Source: RCIO01 sp035555795
Lineage (GTDB): Bacteria > Pseudomonadota > Alphaproteobacteria > Rhizobiales > Rhizobiaceae
Length of the DNA stretch: 64,000 bases
Assembly (NCBI GenBank): GCA_035555795.1
Contig: DATMGE010000084.1
Coordinates: forward strand, 1-64,000
Direction: 5' to 3'
In this document: piece after piece, positions 27,064 through 35,093 of the stretch
Layout of the letters: every line of letters begins with the position of its first letter
Position numbering within the stretch: the stretch's first letter is position 1
Program-made: the position numbers and the translations under genes
Notes under the pieces: generated by a model
Database searches by the model: none
What the model saw: the letters and a program-made list of their open reading frames with translations, nothing else
Told to the model about the DNA's origin: nothing

Positions 27064-27464
27064 GCTCATTCTCCGTCGCGGCGCGAATCTGAAAAGCGCC
27101 GGGAACTGCCAGACATATGTAGTGTCCCTGTCGCCGTCGCGCTCGTCAAACCTTTTCAAGCGGAGATAAAAATTGCGCAAGCTCCGTGCGGGACTGCACC
27201 CGCCGGCGAAACTATCTGATCCGCCGTACCCGCTTTCGTGAACGACTCTTGCCGGGCCGCTAACCTTTTGTCGCCTTTCCTGTGTCAAAGAGGCAGGAAA
27301 GCGCCTGTCCTAGAGTAATTCCAGCAAAAGTGCGCAGCGGTTTTGCGTCCGGAATTACGTAAAAACAAAGAGTTAGAGCATTTCCGCGATTCCCGGAAAA
27401 GCGGAAATGCTCCAAGTGAGATTCGTCGCCTGCGAAAGCAGCGCAGCCGAAATTGGAGAAAAGA
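27064..27464. other. Divergent intergenic region with rhizobial repeat
   Basis: This 401-base stretch separates the oxidoreductase (minus) from exoD (plus) and holds no gene I can support. The left part must contain the oxidoreductase promoter. Positions 27312-27413 are a compound palindromic repeat, listed separately. Confidence 0.6.
27312..27413. repeat. Rhizobial intergenic palindromic repeat
   Basis: Two palindromes in a row. GTAATTCC (27315-27322) pairs with GGAATTAC (27351-27358). GAGCATTTCCGC (27376-27387) pairs perfectly with GCGGAAATGCTC (27401-27412), with a 13-base loop. The segment also has the CGTAAAAACAAAGAGTTAGAG stretch I associate with dispersed repeats in Mesorhizobium and relatives. 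It could fold in RNA as part of the exoD leader, which begins about 50 bases later. Confidence 0.7.
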
Positions 27465-28106
27465 ATGCCGATCGAGTTTCGCGGACGCGATGAGGGAATG
27501 CGGGACGCGCTGATGCGCGCGATCGACGCAATCCGTGGACAGACTGTTTCCCTGCGCGAGCTGCTCGAACTGATCGGCGAACAGGGCATATTGCTCCTGT
27601 GCGCGCTGCTCACCGTGCCTTTCCTGCTGCCGGTGTCGATCCCCGGCGTCAGCACCGTCTTCGGCCTCGCCATCATATTGCTGAGCCTCGGCCTGGTCGC
27701 CAATCGCGCACCGTGGATTCCGCGCCGGATCGTCGACCGCCCCATCGATGCCGAAAAGCTCGTCCCGGTCCTGCGGAAGGGGGCGGACATCGTCGCGCGG
27801 ATCGAAAAGGTCATCAGGCCGCGCATGAGCTGGCTGACCGACGGAAAGCTCGCCAGCCGCTTCAACGGCCTCGGCATCCTCGCCGGCGGCATATTGCTGA
27901 TCTTCCCGCTCGGCCTCGTACCGTTTTCCAATACGCTGCCGGCCTTCGCCATCCTGTTCCTCTGCCTCGGCGTCTCGCAACGCGACGGCGCCTTCGTGCT
28001 CGCCGGCTACGCCATGCTGGTAGCGACGGTCGTCTATTTCGGCGTCCTCGCCTATCTGGCGATCGCCGCCGGACGCGGCATCGCCTCCATGTTCGGCGGC
28101 GGCTGA
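27465..28106 (+). CDS. exoD: Exopolysaccharide synthesis protein ExoD-like
   Basis: Integral membrane protein of 213 residues in the ExoD family, first linked to exopolysaccharide production and nodule invasion in Sinorhizobium. Its biochemical role is not settled. Four to five hydrophobic segments are visible, including ILLLCALLTVPFLLPVSIPG and GILAGGILLIFPLGLVPFSN, with the family's GVSTVFGLAIILL and RDGAFVLAGYA stretches. The ATG at 27465 follows GGAGAAAAGA. An earlier in-frame TTG is not needed. It ends just before a strong bidirectional terminator. Confidence 0.88.
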   Translation: MPIEFRGRDEGMRDALMRAIDAIRGQTVSLRELLELIGEQGILLLCALLTVPFLLPVSIPGVSTVFGLAIILLSLGLVANRAPWIPRRIVDRPIDAEKLVPVLRKGADIVARIEKVIRPRMSWLTDGKLASRFNGLGILAGGILLIFPLGLVPFSNTLPAFAILFLCLGVSQRDGAFVLAGYAMLVATVVYFGVLAYLAIAAGRGIASMFGGG

Positions 28107-28112
28107 CACACG

Positions 28113-28140
28113 AAAAAGGCCCGCCAAAGCGGGCCTTTTT
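28113..28140. terminator. Bidirectional intrinsic terminator
   Basis: AAAAAGGCCCGC, loop CAAA, GCGGGCCTTTTT: a perfect 12-base stem with T-runs on both strands. It sits between the convergent exoD (plus) and rpsP (minus) and can serve both. Confidence 0.92.
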
Positions 28141-28162
28141 TAAACCTGCGCGGTGCGCGAGA

Positions 28163-28576
28163 TCAGGAAGCGGCTTCCTCGGCAGGCGCCTCTTCCGCCG
28201 GGGCAGCGGCGGCCTCGTCGGCGGCCTTCTTCGCGGCAGCGGCTTCCTCGGCCTGCTTGGCGGCAGCGACACGCTCCTGCGCCTTCTTGCCCGGCTCGCC
28301 CTTCTTCGGGTTGCTGCGGGCTTCGCGCTTGGTCAGGCCGGCCTGATCGAGAAAACGGGCAACGCGGTCGGTCGGCAGCGCGCCATTGTCCAGCCAGTGC
28401 TTGATGCGCTCCTCATTGAGCGTCACGCGGTCGCCGTCCTTGGGAAGCATCGGGTTCCACGAGCCGAGCTGCTCGATGAAGCGGCCGTCGCGCGGGCTGC
28501 GCACATCGGCCACCACGACATGGTAGTAGGGACGCTTCTTGGAGCCCGCACGGGCCAGACGAATCTTCAGTGCCAT
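28163..28576 (-). CDS. rpsP: 30S ribosomal protein S16
   Basis: Small-subunit protein S16, 137 residues. The core MALKIRLARAGSKKRPYYHV with FIEQLGSWNPM and HWLDNGALPTD is standard. The C-terminal 50 residues are an Ala/Glu/Lys-rich tail, typical of rhizobial S16. It follows the chorismate mutase and ffh genes on the same strand (ffh-aroQ-rpsP), a conserved order in this group, and ends at the terminator at 28113-28140. Confidence 0.97.
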   Translation of the reverse strand: MALKIRLARAGSKKRPYYHVVVADVRSPRDGRFIEQLGSWNPMLPKDGDRVTLNEERIKHWLDNGALPTDRVARFLDQAGLTKREARSNPKKGEPGKKAQERVAAAKQAEEAAAAKKAADEAAAAPAEEAPAEEAAS

Positions 28577-28615
28577 TTTCGTTACTCCTGTAATGACTGA
28601 ATGTCGGTCGTTGTT

Positions 28616-28924
28616 TCAGATTGCATTCTCGCCGGCCGCGATCGCCTCATGGTGGCGGATCACTTCGCGGACGATGAAATTGAGGAATTTTTCGGCGAAG
28701 TCCGGATCGAGCTGGGCGTCGCGGGCCAGCTGCCGCAGCCGCGCGATCTGCTGCGCCTCGCGCGCCGGGTCGGCCGGTGGCAGGCCATGCTGCGCCTTGA
28801 GCTCGCCGACGGCCTTGGTGCAGCGGAAGCGCTCGGCCAGCATGTGGATCAGCGCCGCGTCGATATTGTCGATCGACGCCCGGTAGCCGGACAGCAGCGC
28901 CTTCGCCTTTTCAGTATCGCTCAT
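28616..28924 (-). CDS. Chorismate mutase, AroQ class
   Basis: Short all-helical chorismate mutase, 102 residues, converting chorismate to prephenate for Phe and Tyr synthesis. The AroQ pattern is clear: YRASIDNIDAALIHMLAERF, then K (TKAVGELKAQHGLPPADPAR) and the C-terminal helix FLNFIVREVIRHHE. There is no fused prephenate dehydratase. GGGAGG precedes the ATG. It lies 12 bases after ffh and 39 before rpsP, an arrangement common in Rhizobiales. Confidence 0.92.
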   Translation of the reverse strand: MSDTEKAKALLSGYRASIDNIDAALIHMLAERFRCTKAVGELKAQHGLPPADPAREAQQIARLRQLARDAQLDPDFAEKFLNFIVREVIRHHEAIAAGENAI

Positions 28925-28936
28925 GAGCCCTCCCGA

Positions 28937-30496
28937 TCACTTCTTGCCCTTGGGCAGGCCGGGGAACCCGCCGGGCAGTCCCGGCAGCTTCATGCCTGCG
29001 CCCGGCAGGCCGGGCATCCCCCCGCCAAGCCCGCCCGGCAGGCCCTTGCCGAGCCCGGCGGCCTGCGCCTGCTTCTGCAGGGCTTCGAGCTGCTTGGGGT
29101 CCATCTTCGACAGGTCGGGCATGCCGCCCATACCGCCCAGCCCCATCTTCGAGGCGAGACCACCCATGGCGGCGCGCATCATGCCGCCGCCCTTGCCCTT
29201 GCCGCCCATGGCCTTCATCATGTCGGCCATCTGGCGGTGCATCTTCAGAAGCTTGTTGATCTGCGCCGCATCGGTGCCCGACCCCCTGGCGATGCGCACC
29301 TTGCGGCTGTGCTTGAGCATGTCGGGATTGGCGCGCTCGGCGCGGGTCATCGACTGGATGATGGCGATCTGCCGGCCGAACATCCTGTCGTCGAGACCCG
29401 CCGCGGCGATCTGGTCCTTCATCTTGCCCATGCCCGGCATCATGCCCATGATACCGCCCATGCCGCCCATCTTCTGCATCTGGCGCAGCTGGTCGGCGAG
29501 GTCGTCCAGGTCGAACTTGCCGGCCTGCATCTTCTTCGCCATCGCCGCGGCCTTTTCCGCGTCGATGGTCTCGGCCGCGCGCTCCACGAGGCTGACGATA
29601 TCGCCCATGCCGAGGATACGGTCGGCAATGCGCTTGGGATGGAACTCCTCCAGCGCATCCATCTTCTCGCCGGTGCCGATGAGCTTGATCGGCTTGCCGG
29701 TGACGGCGCGCATGGAAAGCGCGGCACCGCCGCGCCCGTCGCCGTCCATGCGGGTGAGCACGAGGCCGGTGATGCCGACGCGGCTGTCGAAGTTCTGCGC
29801 CAGATTGACCGCGTCCTGGCCGGTCAGGCTGTCGGCGACCAGCAGGATCTCATGCGGGTCCGACGCCTTCCTGATCTCGGCCATCTCGGCCATCAGCGGC
29901 TCGTCGATATGGGTGCGGCCGGCAGTGTCGAGGATGACCACGTCATGGCCGCCAAGCCTGCCCGCCTGCACAGCGCGCCGCGCAATATCGACCGGCGTCT
30001 GGCCTGCAATGACCGGCAGCGTGGCGATGCCGGTCTGCTCGCCGAGCTGGCGCAACTGCTCCTGCGCGGCCGGGCGCCGCGTATCGAGCGACGCCATCAG
30101 CACCTTCTTGTTCTGGCGTTCGCTCAGCCGCTTGGCGATCTTCGCCGAGGTGGTGGTCTTGCCGGAACCCTGAAGGCCCACCATCATCACCACGACGGGC
30201 GCCGGCGCATTGAGGTCGATGGTGGCGCCTTCCGCGCCGAGCATCTCGACCAGCTCGTCATGGACGATCTTGACGACCATCTGGCCGGGCTTGATCGATT
30301 TCAGCACCTCGGCGCCGACCGCCTTGGTCCGCACCTTGTCGGTGAAGGAACGGACGACATCGAGCGCCACATCCGCCTCGATCAGCGCACGCCGCACCTC
30401 GCGCAGCGCCGCCGATACATCGGCTTCGTTGAGCGATCCCCGGCCGGTCAGGCCGTTCAGAATGGAGCCAAGCCGTTCCTGTAGGCTCTCGAACAT
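28937..30496 (-). CDS. ffh: Signal recognition particle protein Ffh
   Basis: GTPase of the signal recognition particle, 519 residues, which targets nascent membrane proteins with 4.5S RNA and FtsY. The N domain is followed by the G domain with P-loop GLQGSGKTT (residues 107-115), DTRRPAAQEQL, DTAGRTHIDE and the TKMDG-equivalent TRMDGDGRGGAAL. The M domain is Met-rich, ending in a Gly/Met/Pro-rich tail from about residue 440. The SRP motif GSGTDAAQINKLLKMHRQM is present. It leads the ffh-aroQ-rpsP unit. Confidence 0.97.
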   Translation of the reverse strand: MFESLQERLGSILNGLTGRGSLNEADVSAALREVRRALIEADVALDVVRSFTDKVRTKAVGAEVLKSIKPGQMVVKIVHDELVEMLGAEGATIDLNAPAPVVVMMVGLQGSGKTTTSAKIAKRLSERQNKKVLMASLDTRRPAAQEQLRQLGEQTGIATLPVIAGQTPVDIARRAVQAGRLGGHDVVILDTAGRTHIDEPLMAEMAEIRKASDPHEILLVADSLTGQDAVNLAQNFDSRVGITGLVLTRMDGDGRGGAALSMRAVTGKPIKLIGTGEKMDALEEFHPKRIADRILGMGDIVSLVERAAETIDAEKAAAMAKKMQAGKFDLDDLADQLRQMQKMGGMGGIMGMMPGMGKMKDQIAAAGLDDRMFGRQIAIIQSMTRAERANPDMLKHSRKVRIARGSGTDAAQINKLLKMHRQMADMMKAMGGKGKGGGMMRAAMGGLASKMGLGGMGGMPDLSKMDPKQLEALQKQAQAAGLGKGLPGGLGGGMPGLPGAGMKLPGLPGGFPGLPKGKK

Positions 30497-30576
30497 CCGT
30501 CTTCCTCATGTCTCGTGGCAGGAGCCCGAGACGTAGTGTGTCACGGCGCCGGATGAAACCCGTACAAAGCCAAACG

Positions 30577-30641
30577 ACACCCGGGGGCGCATCGCGCTGC
30601 CGGGTGTTGACCTCCGGGACGTGCAATTAATTGCGTCCCGG
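30577..30641 (-). other. Two adjacent strong hairpins upstream of ffh
   Basis: ACACCCGG (30577-30584) pairs with CCGGGTGT (30600-30607). Seven bases on, CCGGGACG-TG-CAATT (30614-30628) pairs with AATTGCGTCCCGG (30629-30641) with only a 2-base bulge. There is no coding in this 228-base gap. They could end the metallopeptidase transcript, form the ffh leader, or be part of a small RNA. No clear T-run follows either. Confidence 0.5.
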
Positions 30642-30724
30642 TCGGCGGCTCGGAGTTGTCACTCGTCGCTGAATCTGCGGTTCCTAGACAGGAAATGACG
30701 CTGCAAGTCAACCGAATGTTGATT

Positions 30725-31804
30725 TCACGCCGGAAAACCACCCTTTTCCGCCAGCAATTCATGCACGAAGCGCAGCTTTTCCGACACCATGTCGGAGATG
30801 ACGAACGGATAGAGGTCGCGCATGCCCATGCAGCGATTGATGCAGTTCGCGGCCTCCGCCAGCACCAGCCAGCGCGCCAGAAGGTCATCGAAGGCCTCCG
30901 GCGAGACGAGATCGGGCATTTCCGGTGCAATAGCCGGCTTGTCCGCGAAGTCACCCTCATTGGGCGGCAGTTCCTCGGCGCTTTCGACGTTCAGCCGGCC
31001 GAGCGGCATGTTCAGTACTGCCACCATCTCCAGCGTGTCGGAAATATGCATGTAGTGCGCCCATGTTTCGGCCCAGTCCTCCCATGGGTGGCTGGCGGCA
31101 TAGGGCGTGATGAAACTGCCCTCCCAGCGCGCCGGCGGGCCTTCGTCATAGTGGCGCTGGAGCGCCTGCGCATAGTCCAGCGTGTCGTCACCGAACAATG
31201 CGCGCGCACGGTCCAGCCATTCCGGATCGTCGCGGATGAGACGATCCCAGTAATAGTGACCGATCTCGTGGCGGAAATGGCCGAGCAGCGTGCGGTAGCG
31301 CTCTCCCATCTCGATGCGCATCATCTCGCGATATGGCGCATCCGCTTCGGCGAGGTTCAGCGTCACCAACCCGCTTTCATAACCCGTCAATATCCGCTCT
31401 TCGGCAAGGCCCGCACCAAATCCATCGGCCAGGAACGCGAAGGCGAGCCCTGCCTCGTCCCCGGACGAGGCTTTCGGCACCACGGCCAGTCCACGCCGCA
31501 TCAGCCAATAGATCACCCGCCGCTTCGCGGCCTCAACCTCGATCCAGCGCGCCCGGTTTCCGTCGACCGAGAGATCGGGGATCGTGCGGTTGAGGACGCA
31601 TGCCTCGCAGAAGAGACCGTCTGTCGTCACCGCCCAGTTGCAGGCGCATTCGGCACCGTTGGCACAGGCGAAATACCCGCCCGACGGAAGAGGAATGAAG
31701 CGATCCTCGGGTGCTGAAAAGGCGACCATGGTCCCGCAGGAGAGGCACTGCTGGTTCTCGAAATAGAGCCGGTTCCCGCAGGTCGGACAGGAGAAGAGCT
31801 TCAT
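30725..31804 (-). CDS. Putative zinc-binding metallopeptidase (Peptidase_Mx)
   Basis: A 359-residue protein with an N-terminal zinc ribbon (CPTC at 6-9, CLSC at 20-23, further Cys to about residue 69) and a central zincin motif HEIGH at residues 179-183 in GHFRHEIGHYYWD. This matches the putative zinc-binding metallopeptidase family common in proteobacteria, whose substrate is unknown. It has no signal peptide, so it is cytoplasmic. The start MKLFSCPTCG is chosen because the zinc ribbon begins at once. A 16-codon upstream extension is unsupported. Confidence 0.85.
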   Translation of the reverse strand: MKLFSCPTCGNRLYFENQQCLSCGTMVAFSAPEDRFIPLPSGGYFACANGAECACNWAVTTDGLFCEACVLNRTIPDLSVDGNRARWIEVEAAKRRVIYWLMRRGLAVVPKASSGDEAGLAFAFLADGFGAGLAEERILTGYESGLVTLNLAEADAPYREMMRIEMGERYRTLLGHFRHEIGHYYWDRLIRDDPEWLDRARALFGDDTLDYAQALQRHYDEGPPARWEGSFITPYAASHPWEDWAETWAHYMHISDTLEMVAVLNMPLGRLNVESAEELPPNEGDFADKPAIAPEMPDLVSPEAFDDLLARWLVLAEAANCINRCMGMRDLYPFVISDMVSEKLRFVHELLAEKGGFPA

Positions 31805-31835
31805 GACATCTCTTTGCGGCCTATGCTGCGAAGCC

Positions 31836-31864
31836 GAGGCCGCCAGCCACAAGCCGGCGGCCTC
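31836..31864 (-). terminator. Hairpin after the DUF1236 gene
   Basis: GAGGCCGCC (31836-31844) pairs with GGCGGCCTC (31856-31864), 9 perfect base pairs with an 11-base loop, located 22 bases past the stop of the minus-strand gene. There is no T-run, so an intrinsic terminator is only likely. Confidence 0.35.
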
Positions 31865-31885
31865 GGGCCCATCGCCTGTCGAATG

Positions 31886-32557
31886 TCAGCGCACGATGTA
31901 GACGATGCGGCGATCCGCCGGATCGACCAGCACCGGCTGGCTGTTCACATAGGCGTAGCGATATTCGTAGTCTGGGACCTCGTGAATCTCGACGTTGTCG
32001 GGCAGGCCTGCGCCAACCACGACCTCACCGTCGAGATAGACGGGATCGACCTCATGCGCGGTGACATAGGTCCGCACTTCCGGCGAAGGCTCGACGACGG
32101 AACCCGCAGCGCCACCCAGCGCGCCGCCGGCAATGCCGCCGACCGCCGCACCGAGTGGCCCGGCGATGAGCGCACCCGTCACCGCGCCGCCCACGATACC
32201 GGCAGCGCCGCCGGCTTCGGTCGTGCCGCTCTTGGCTTCATAGGTCACCGTGGGAATATTGGCCTCGGGCGCACGCTCGGTCACGATCACGTCGCGACCG
32301 GAATATTCGGCCATCAGATAGTCGGAATAGGCCCAGCCTTCGACGCCGGATGCGCTCACCTGGCACCATTTCGAATTGTCGAGGCAGCCGAGCAGATCGG
32401 CCTGGCCATCGACGCCCATGACGCCGACCACCGGATATTGCGGGCCGGGTCCGGAGCGGATGTTCAAATCGGACGTCGCCGTCACCGCCGTCTGGGCAAA
32501 TGCCATGCCCGACATCAGAATGAAACCGGCCGCGGCTGGCGCGAGAATCTTCTTCAT
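31886..32557 (-). CDS. Secreted SH3-domain/DUF1236 protein
   Basis: Exported protein of 223 residues. A signal peptide (ILAPAAAGFILMSGMAFAQ) is followed by a bacterial SH3 domain (TATSDLNIRSGPGPQYPVVG ... WCQVSASGVEGWAYSDYL, about residues 27-85). A Gly/Ala-rich hydrophobic glycine-zipper-like stretch spans about 115-155, and a C-terminal DUF1236 domain contains PVYLDGEVVVGAGLPDNVEI and ends RRIVYIVR. The start MKKILAP has GGAGA 6 bases upstream. The family is abundant in Rhizobiales envelopes and its function is unknown. Confidence 0.87.
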   Translation of the reverse strand: MKKILAPAAAGFILMSGMAFAQTAVTATSDLNIRSGPGPQYPVVGVMGVDGQADLLGCLDNSKWCQVSASGVEGWAYSDYLMAEYSGRDVIVTERAPEANIPTVTYEAKSGTTEAGGAAGIVGGAVTGALIAGPLGAAVGGIAGGALGGAAGSVVEPSPEVRTYVTAHEVDPVYLDGEVVVGAGLPDNVEIHEVPDYEYRYAYVNSQPVLVDPADRRIVYIVR

Positions 32558-32815
32558 TTTCTTGTCTCCTTCTTGGCCCCCTCGCACAAACGGAGACAGG
32601 AAGGGTTCGTTCCGCTAATATTGCCGGCCAAACGGCAACTGCCTGCTTCCTGCATCAATAATCCGGGCGAAGCGCAAGATTTCGTGCGGATCGGATGATC
32701 CGTCGAAGTGGAACGATCACAACTTCGACAAGATCTGCCAACAAGCCTCGCCACGGCAATTATCGTCTGGCAAAGGTGCTTGTGCTATTCGCCGACAATA
32801 CCGGAGTGGAGAGGG

Positions 32816-33607
32816 ATGATGGAGTGGGGTTTCAAACGATTGTCAGCGATCGCGGTCGCCATGGCGGCATTGATGCCGGCTGCCGCCCATGCGGCCGCCT
32901 GCGGCAATGATGGCAGCGGCTTCGAGCGCTGGAAGCAGGCTTTTGCCCAGGAGGCCGCAAGCGCGGGCGTGAAAGGCCGGGGGCTCGATGCGCTGGCCAG
33001 CGCCAAATATGCAACCGCGACCATCAAGGTGGATCGCGCGGTCAGGAAGGCCTTCAGCGGCGACGTCAATTCCTTCATGAAGCGTCGCGGCGGCGCCACG
33101 ATCATTTCCAAGGGCAAGTCGCTCAAGAAGCAGCATGCCAAGCTGTTTGCCGATCTGGAGCGCCGCTACGGCGTGCCGGCCGGCCCTTTGCTGGCGATCT
33201 GGGGCATGGAGACCGGCTTCGGCGGCTTCATGGGCAAGCAGAACACGGTCTCGGCGATCGTGACGCTTGCCTATGACTGTCGCCGGCCGCAGTTCTTCGC
33301 CCCACATGCGATTGCGGCCCTCAAGCTCGTCGACGCCGGCGTCATCAATGCAAGCTCGGTCGGGGCTGCGCATGGCGAGATCGGCCACACCCAGTTCCTG
33401 CCCGGCAACGTGCTGAAATATGGCGTTGGCAGCATGAATCTGCGCGAAATGTCGACCGCGCTGGCATCGACCGCCAACTTCCTGCGCGCCCACGGTTATC
33501 GCGGTGGCGCCGCCAGCGCCAATCCCGGCGCGATAGCGGGCTGGAACTCGGCTTCGGTCTACCAGCAGGCGATCATCATCATGGCCGACGCGATCGACGG
33601 CAACTGA
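32816..33607 (+). CDS. Lytic murein transglycosylase, MltB family
   Basis: Periplasmic peptidoglycan-cleaving enzyme of 263 residues. The signal peptide ends at AAAHAAACG. The SLT_2/MltB fold carries the catalytic Glu 132 in IWGMETGFGGFMG, followed by GEIGHTQFLPGNVLKYG and the asparagine-type helix STANFLRAHGYRGG. It is shorter than E. coli MltB and lacks a C-terminal peptidoglycan-binding domain. Two ATGs occur in a row. The second (32819) is better spaced from GAGAGG. Confidence 0.9.
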   Translation: MMEWGFKRLSAIAVAMAALMPAAAHAAACGNDGSGFERWKQAFAQEAASAGVKGRGLDALASAKYATATIKVDRAVRKAFSGDVNSFMKRRGGATIISKGKSLKKQHAKLFADLERRYGVPAGPLLAIWGMETGFGGFMGKQNTVSAIVTLAYDCRRPQFFAPHAIAALKLVDAGVINASSVGAAHGEIGHTQFLPGNVLKYGVGSMNLREMSTALASTANFLRAHGYRGGAASANPGAIAGWNSASVYQQAIIIMADAIDGN

Positions 33608-33624
33608 TCGCCAGGCATATGGCC

Positions 33625-33661
33625 AAACAAAAGACCCGGCCTGGCGCCGGGTCTTTTGTTT
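33625..33661. terminator. Bidirectional intrinsic terminator
   Basis: AAACAAAAGACCCGGC (33625-33640), a 5-base loop, and GCCGGGTCTTTTGTTT (33646-33661) form a perfect 16-base stem with T-rich ends on both strands. It lies between the convergent transglycosylase and argG genes. Confidence 0.92.
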
Positions 33662-33679
33662 TCCAGACTGCGTGAAGGG

Positions 33680-34903
33680 TCAGCCGTTGCGCTTGCGGGC
33701 TGCAAGCGTGCGCAAGCGCAGCGCATTGAGCCGGATGAAGCCCTCGGCATCCTTCTGGTCATAGGCGCCGCGATCGTCCTCGAAGGTGACGAGGTCGTTG
33801 CGATAGAGCGACTTGGGCGACTGGCGGCCGGTCACGATCACATTGCCCTTGTAGAGCTTCAGGCGCACTTCGCCTTCCACATCTTCCTGGCTCTTGTCGA
33901 TCAGCGCCTGCAACATTTCGCGCTCGGGCGAGAACCAGAAGCCGTTATAGATCAGCTCGGCATAGCGCGGCATGATCTCGTCCTTGAGATGCGCAGCACC
34001 CCGGTCCAGCGTGATCGACTCGATGGCGCGATGCGCCTGTAGCAGGATCGTGCCGCCCGGCGTCTCGTAGACGCCGCGCGATTTCATGCCCACGAAGCGG
34101 TTTTCCACCAGGTCGAGCCGACCGATGCCGTTGTCGCGGCCAAGATCGTTCAGCGCCGCGAAGAGCGTCGCCGGCGACATGGCCTTGCCGTCCAGCGCGA
34201 CCGGATCGCCCTTCCTGAAGGTCAGGGTGATTTCCGTCGCGACATCCGGCGCGTCCATCGGCGAAATGGTCCGCTGATGCACATATTCCGGCGGCTCCTG
34301 CCACGGATCCTCCAGCACCTTGCCCTCGGAGGAGGAGTGCAGCAGGTTCGCGTCGACCGAGAACGGCGCCTCGCCCTTCTTGTCCTTGGCAACCGGGATC
34401 TGGTGCTTCTCGGCGAAATCGAGCAGGTCGGTGCGCGACTTGAACGTCCAGTCGCGCCATGGCGCTATCACCTTGATGTCGGGGTTCAGTGCATAGGCCG
34501 AAAGCTCGAAGCGCACCTGGTCATTGCCCTTGCCGGTCGCGCCATGGGCCACCGCATCGGCCCCGGTCTCGGCGGCGATCTCGACGAGGCGCTTGGAGAT
34601 CAGCGGCCGCGCGATCGAGGTGCCGAGGAGATACAGGCCCTCATATTGCGCATTGGCGCGGAACATCGGGAAGACGAAGTCGCGGATGAACTCCTCGCGC
34701 ACATCCTCGACATAGATTTCCTTGATGCCGAGCATCTCGGCCTTCTTGCGCGCCGGCTCCAACTCGCCGCCCTGCCCCAGATCGGCGGTGAACGTCACCA
34801 CCTCCGCGCCGAGTTCCGTTTGCAGCCATTTCAGGATGATCGACGTGTCGAGGCCACCCGAATAGGCGAGCACGACCTTCTTCACGTCTTTCCACTTCGA
34901 CAT
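33680..34903 (-). CDS. argG: Argininosuccinate synthase
   Basis: ATP-dependent condensation of citrulline and aspartate in arginine synthesis, 407 residues. The ATP pyrophosphatase loop AYSGGLDTS is at residues 13-21. Further signatures are AHGATGKGNDQVRFE, SVDANLLHSSSEG and ETPGGTILLQAHRAIE. The start MSKWKDVKKVVL is the family's normal N-terminus, and an ATG 28 codons upstream is rejected. It stands alone, with no other arg gene nearby. Confidence 0.97.
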   Translation of the reverse strand: MSKWKDVKKVVLAYSGGLDTSIILKWLQTELGAEVVTFTADLGQGGELEPARKKAEMLGIKEIYVEDVREEFIRDFVFPMFRANAQYEGLYLLGTSIARPLISKRLVEIAAETGADAVAHGATGKGNDQVRFELSAYALNPDIKVIAPWRDWTFKSRTDLLDFAEKHQIPVAKDKKGEAPFSVDANLLHSSSEGKVLEDPWQEPPEYVHQRTISPMDAPDVATEITLTFRKGDPVALDGKAMSPATLFAALNDLGRDNGIGRLDLVENRFVGMKSRGVYETPGGTILLQAHRAIESITLDRGAAHLKDEIMPRYAELIYNGFWFSPEREMLQALIDKSQEDVEGEVRLKLYKGNVIVTGRQSPKSLYRNDLVTFEDDRGAYDQKDAEGFIRLNALRLRTLAARKRNG

Positions 34904-35093
34904 TTCCGACCCCCGATCAAACGCGGCTCGCAGGCCCTCTGGCCCGCAAAATCGCGGCTCTTTTAGCAGGTATGGCTTGGCGGGCAAGCACCGCCTCGCC
35001 GTTCAACTTATCGGCATCGCGCGCGGCAGACATTTGCCGCATGGCGGCGCAACCATAGAATCCATGTGATTCTTTGCCACGCGGAACCTGATA

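Noticed and set aside
28601..30484. A 627-codon plus-strand frame over ffh
   Set aside because: It is antisense to ffh, which is unmistakable. The product is composed of His/Ala/Arg repeats that mirror the Met/Gly-rich M domain.
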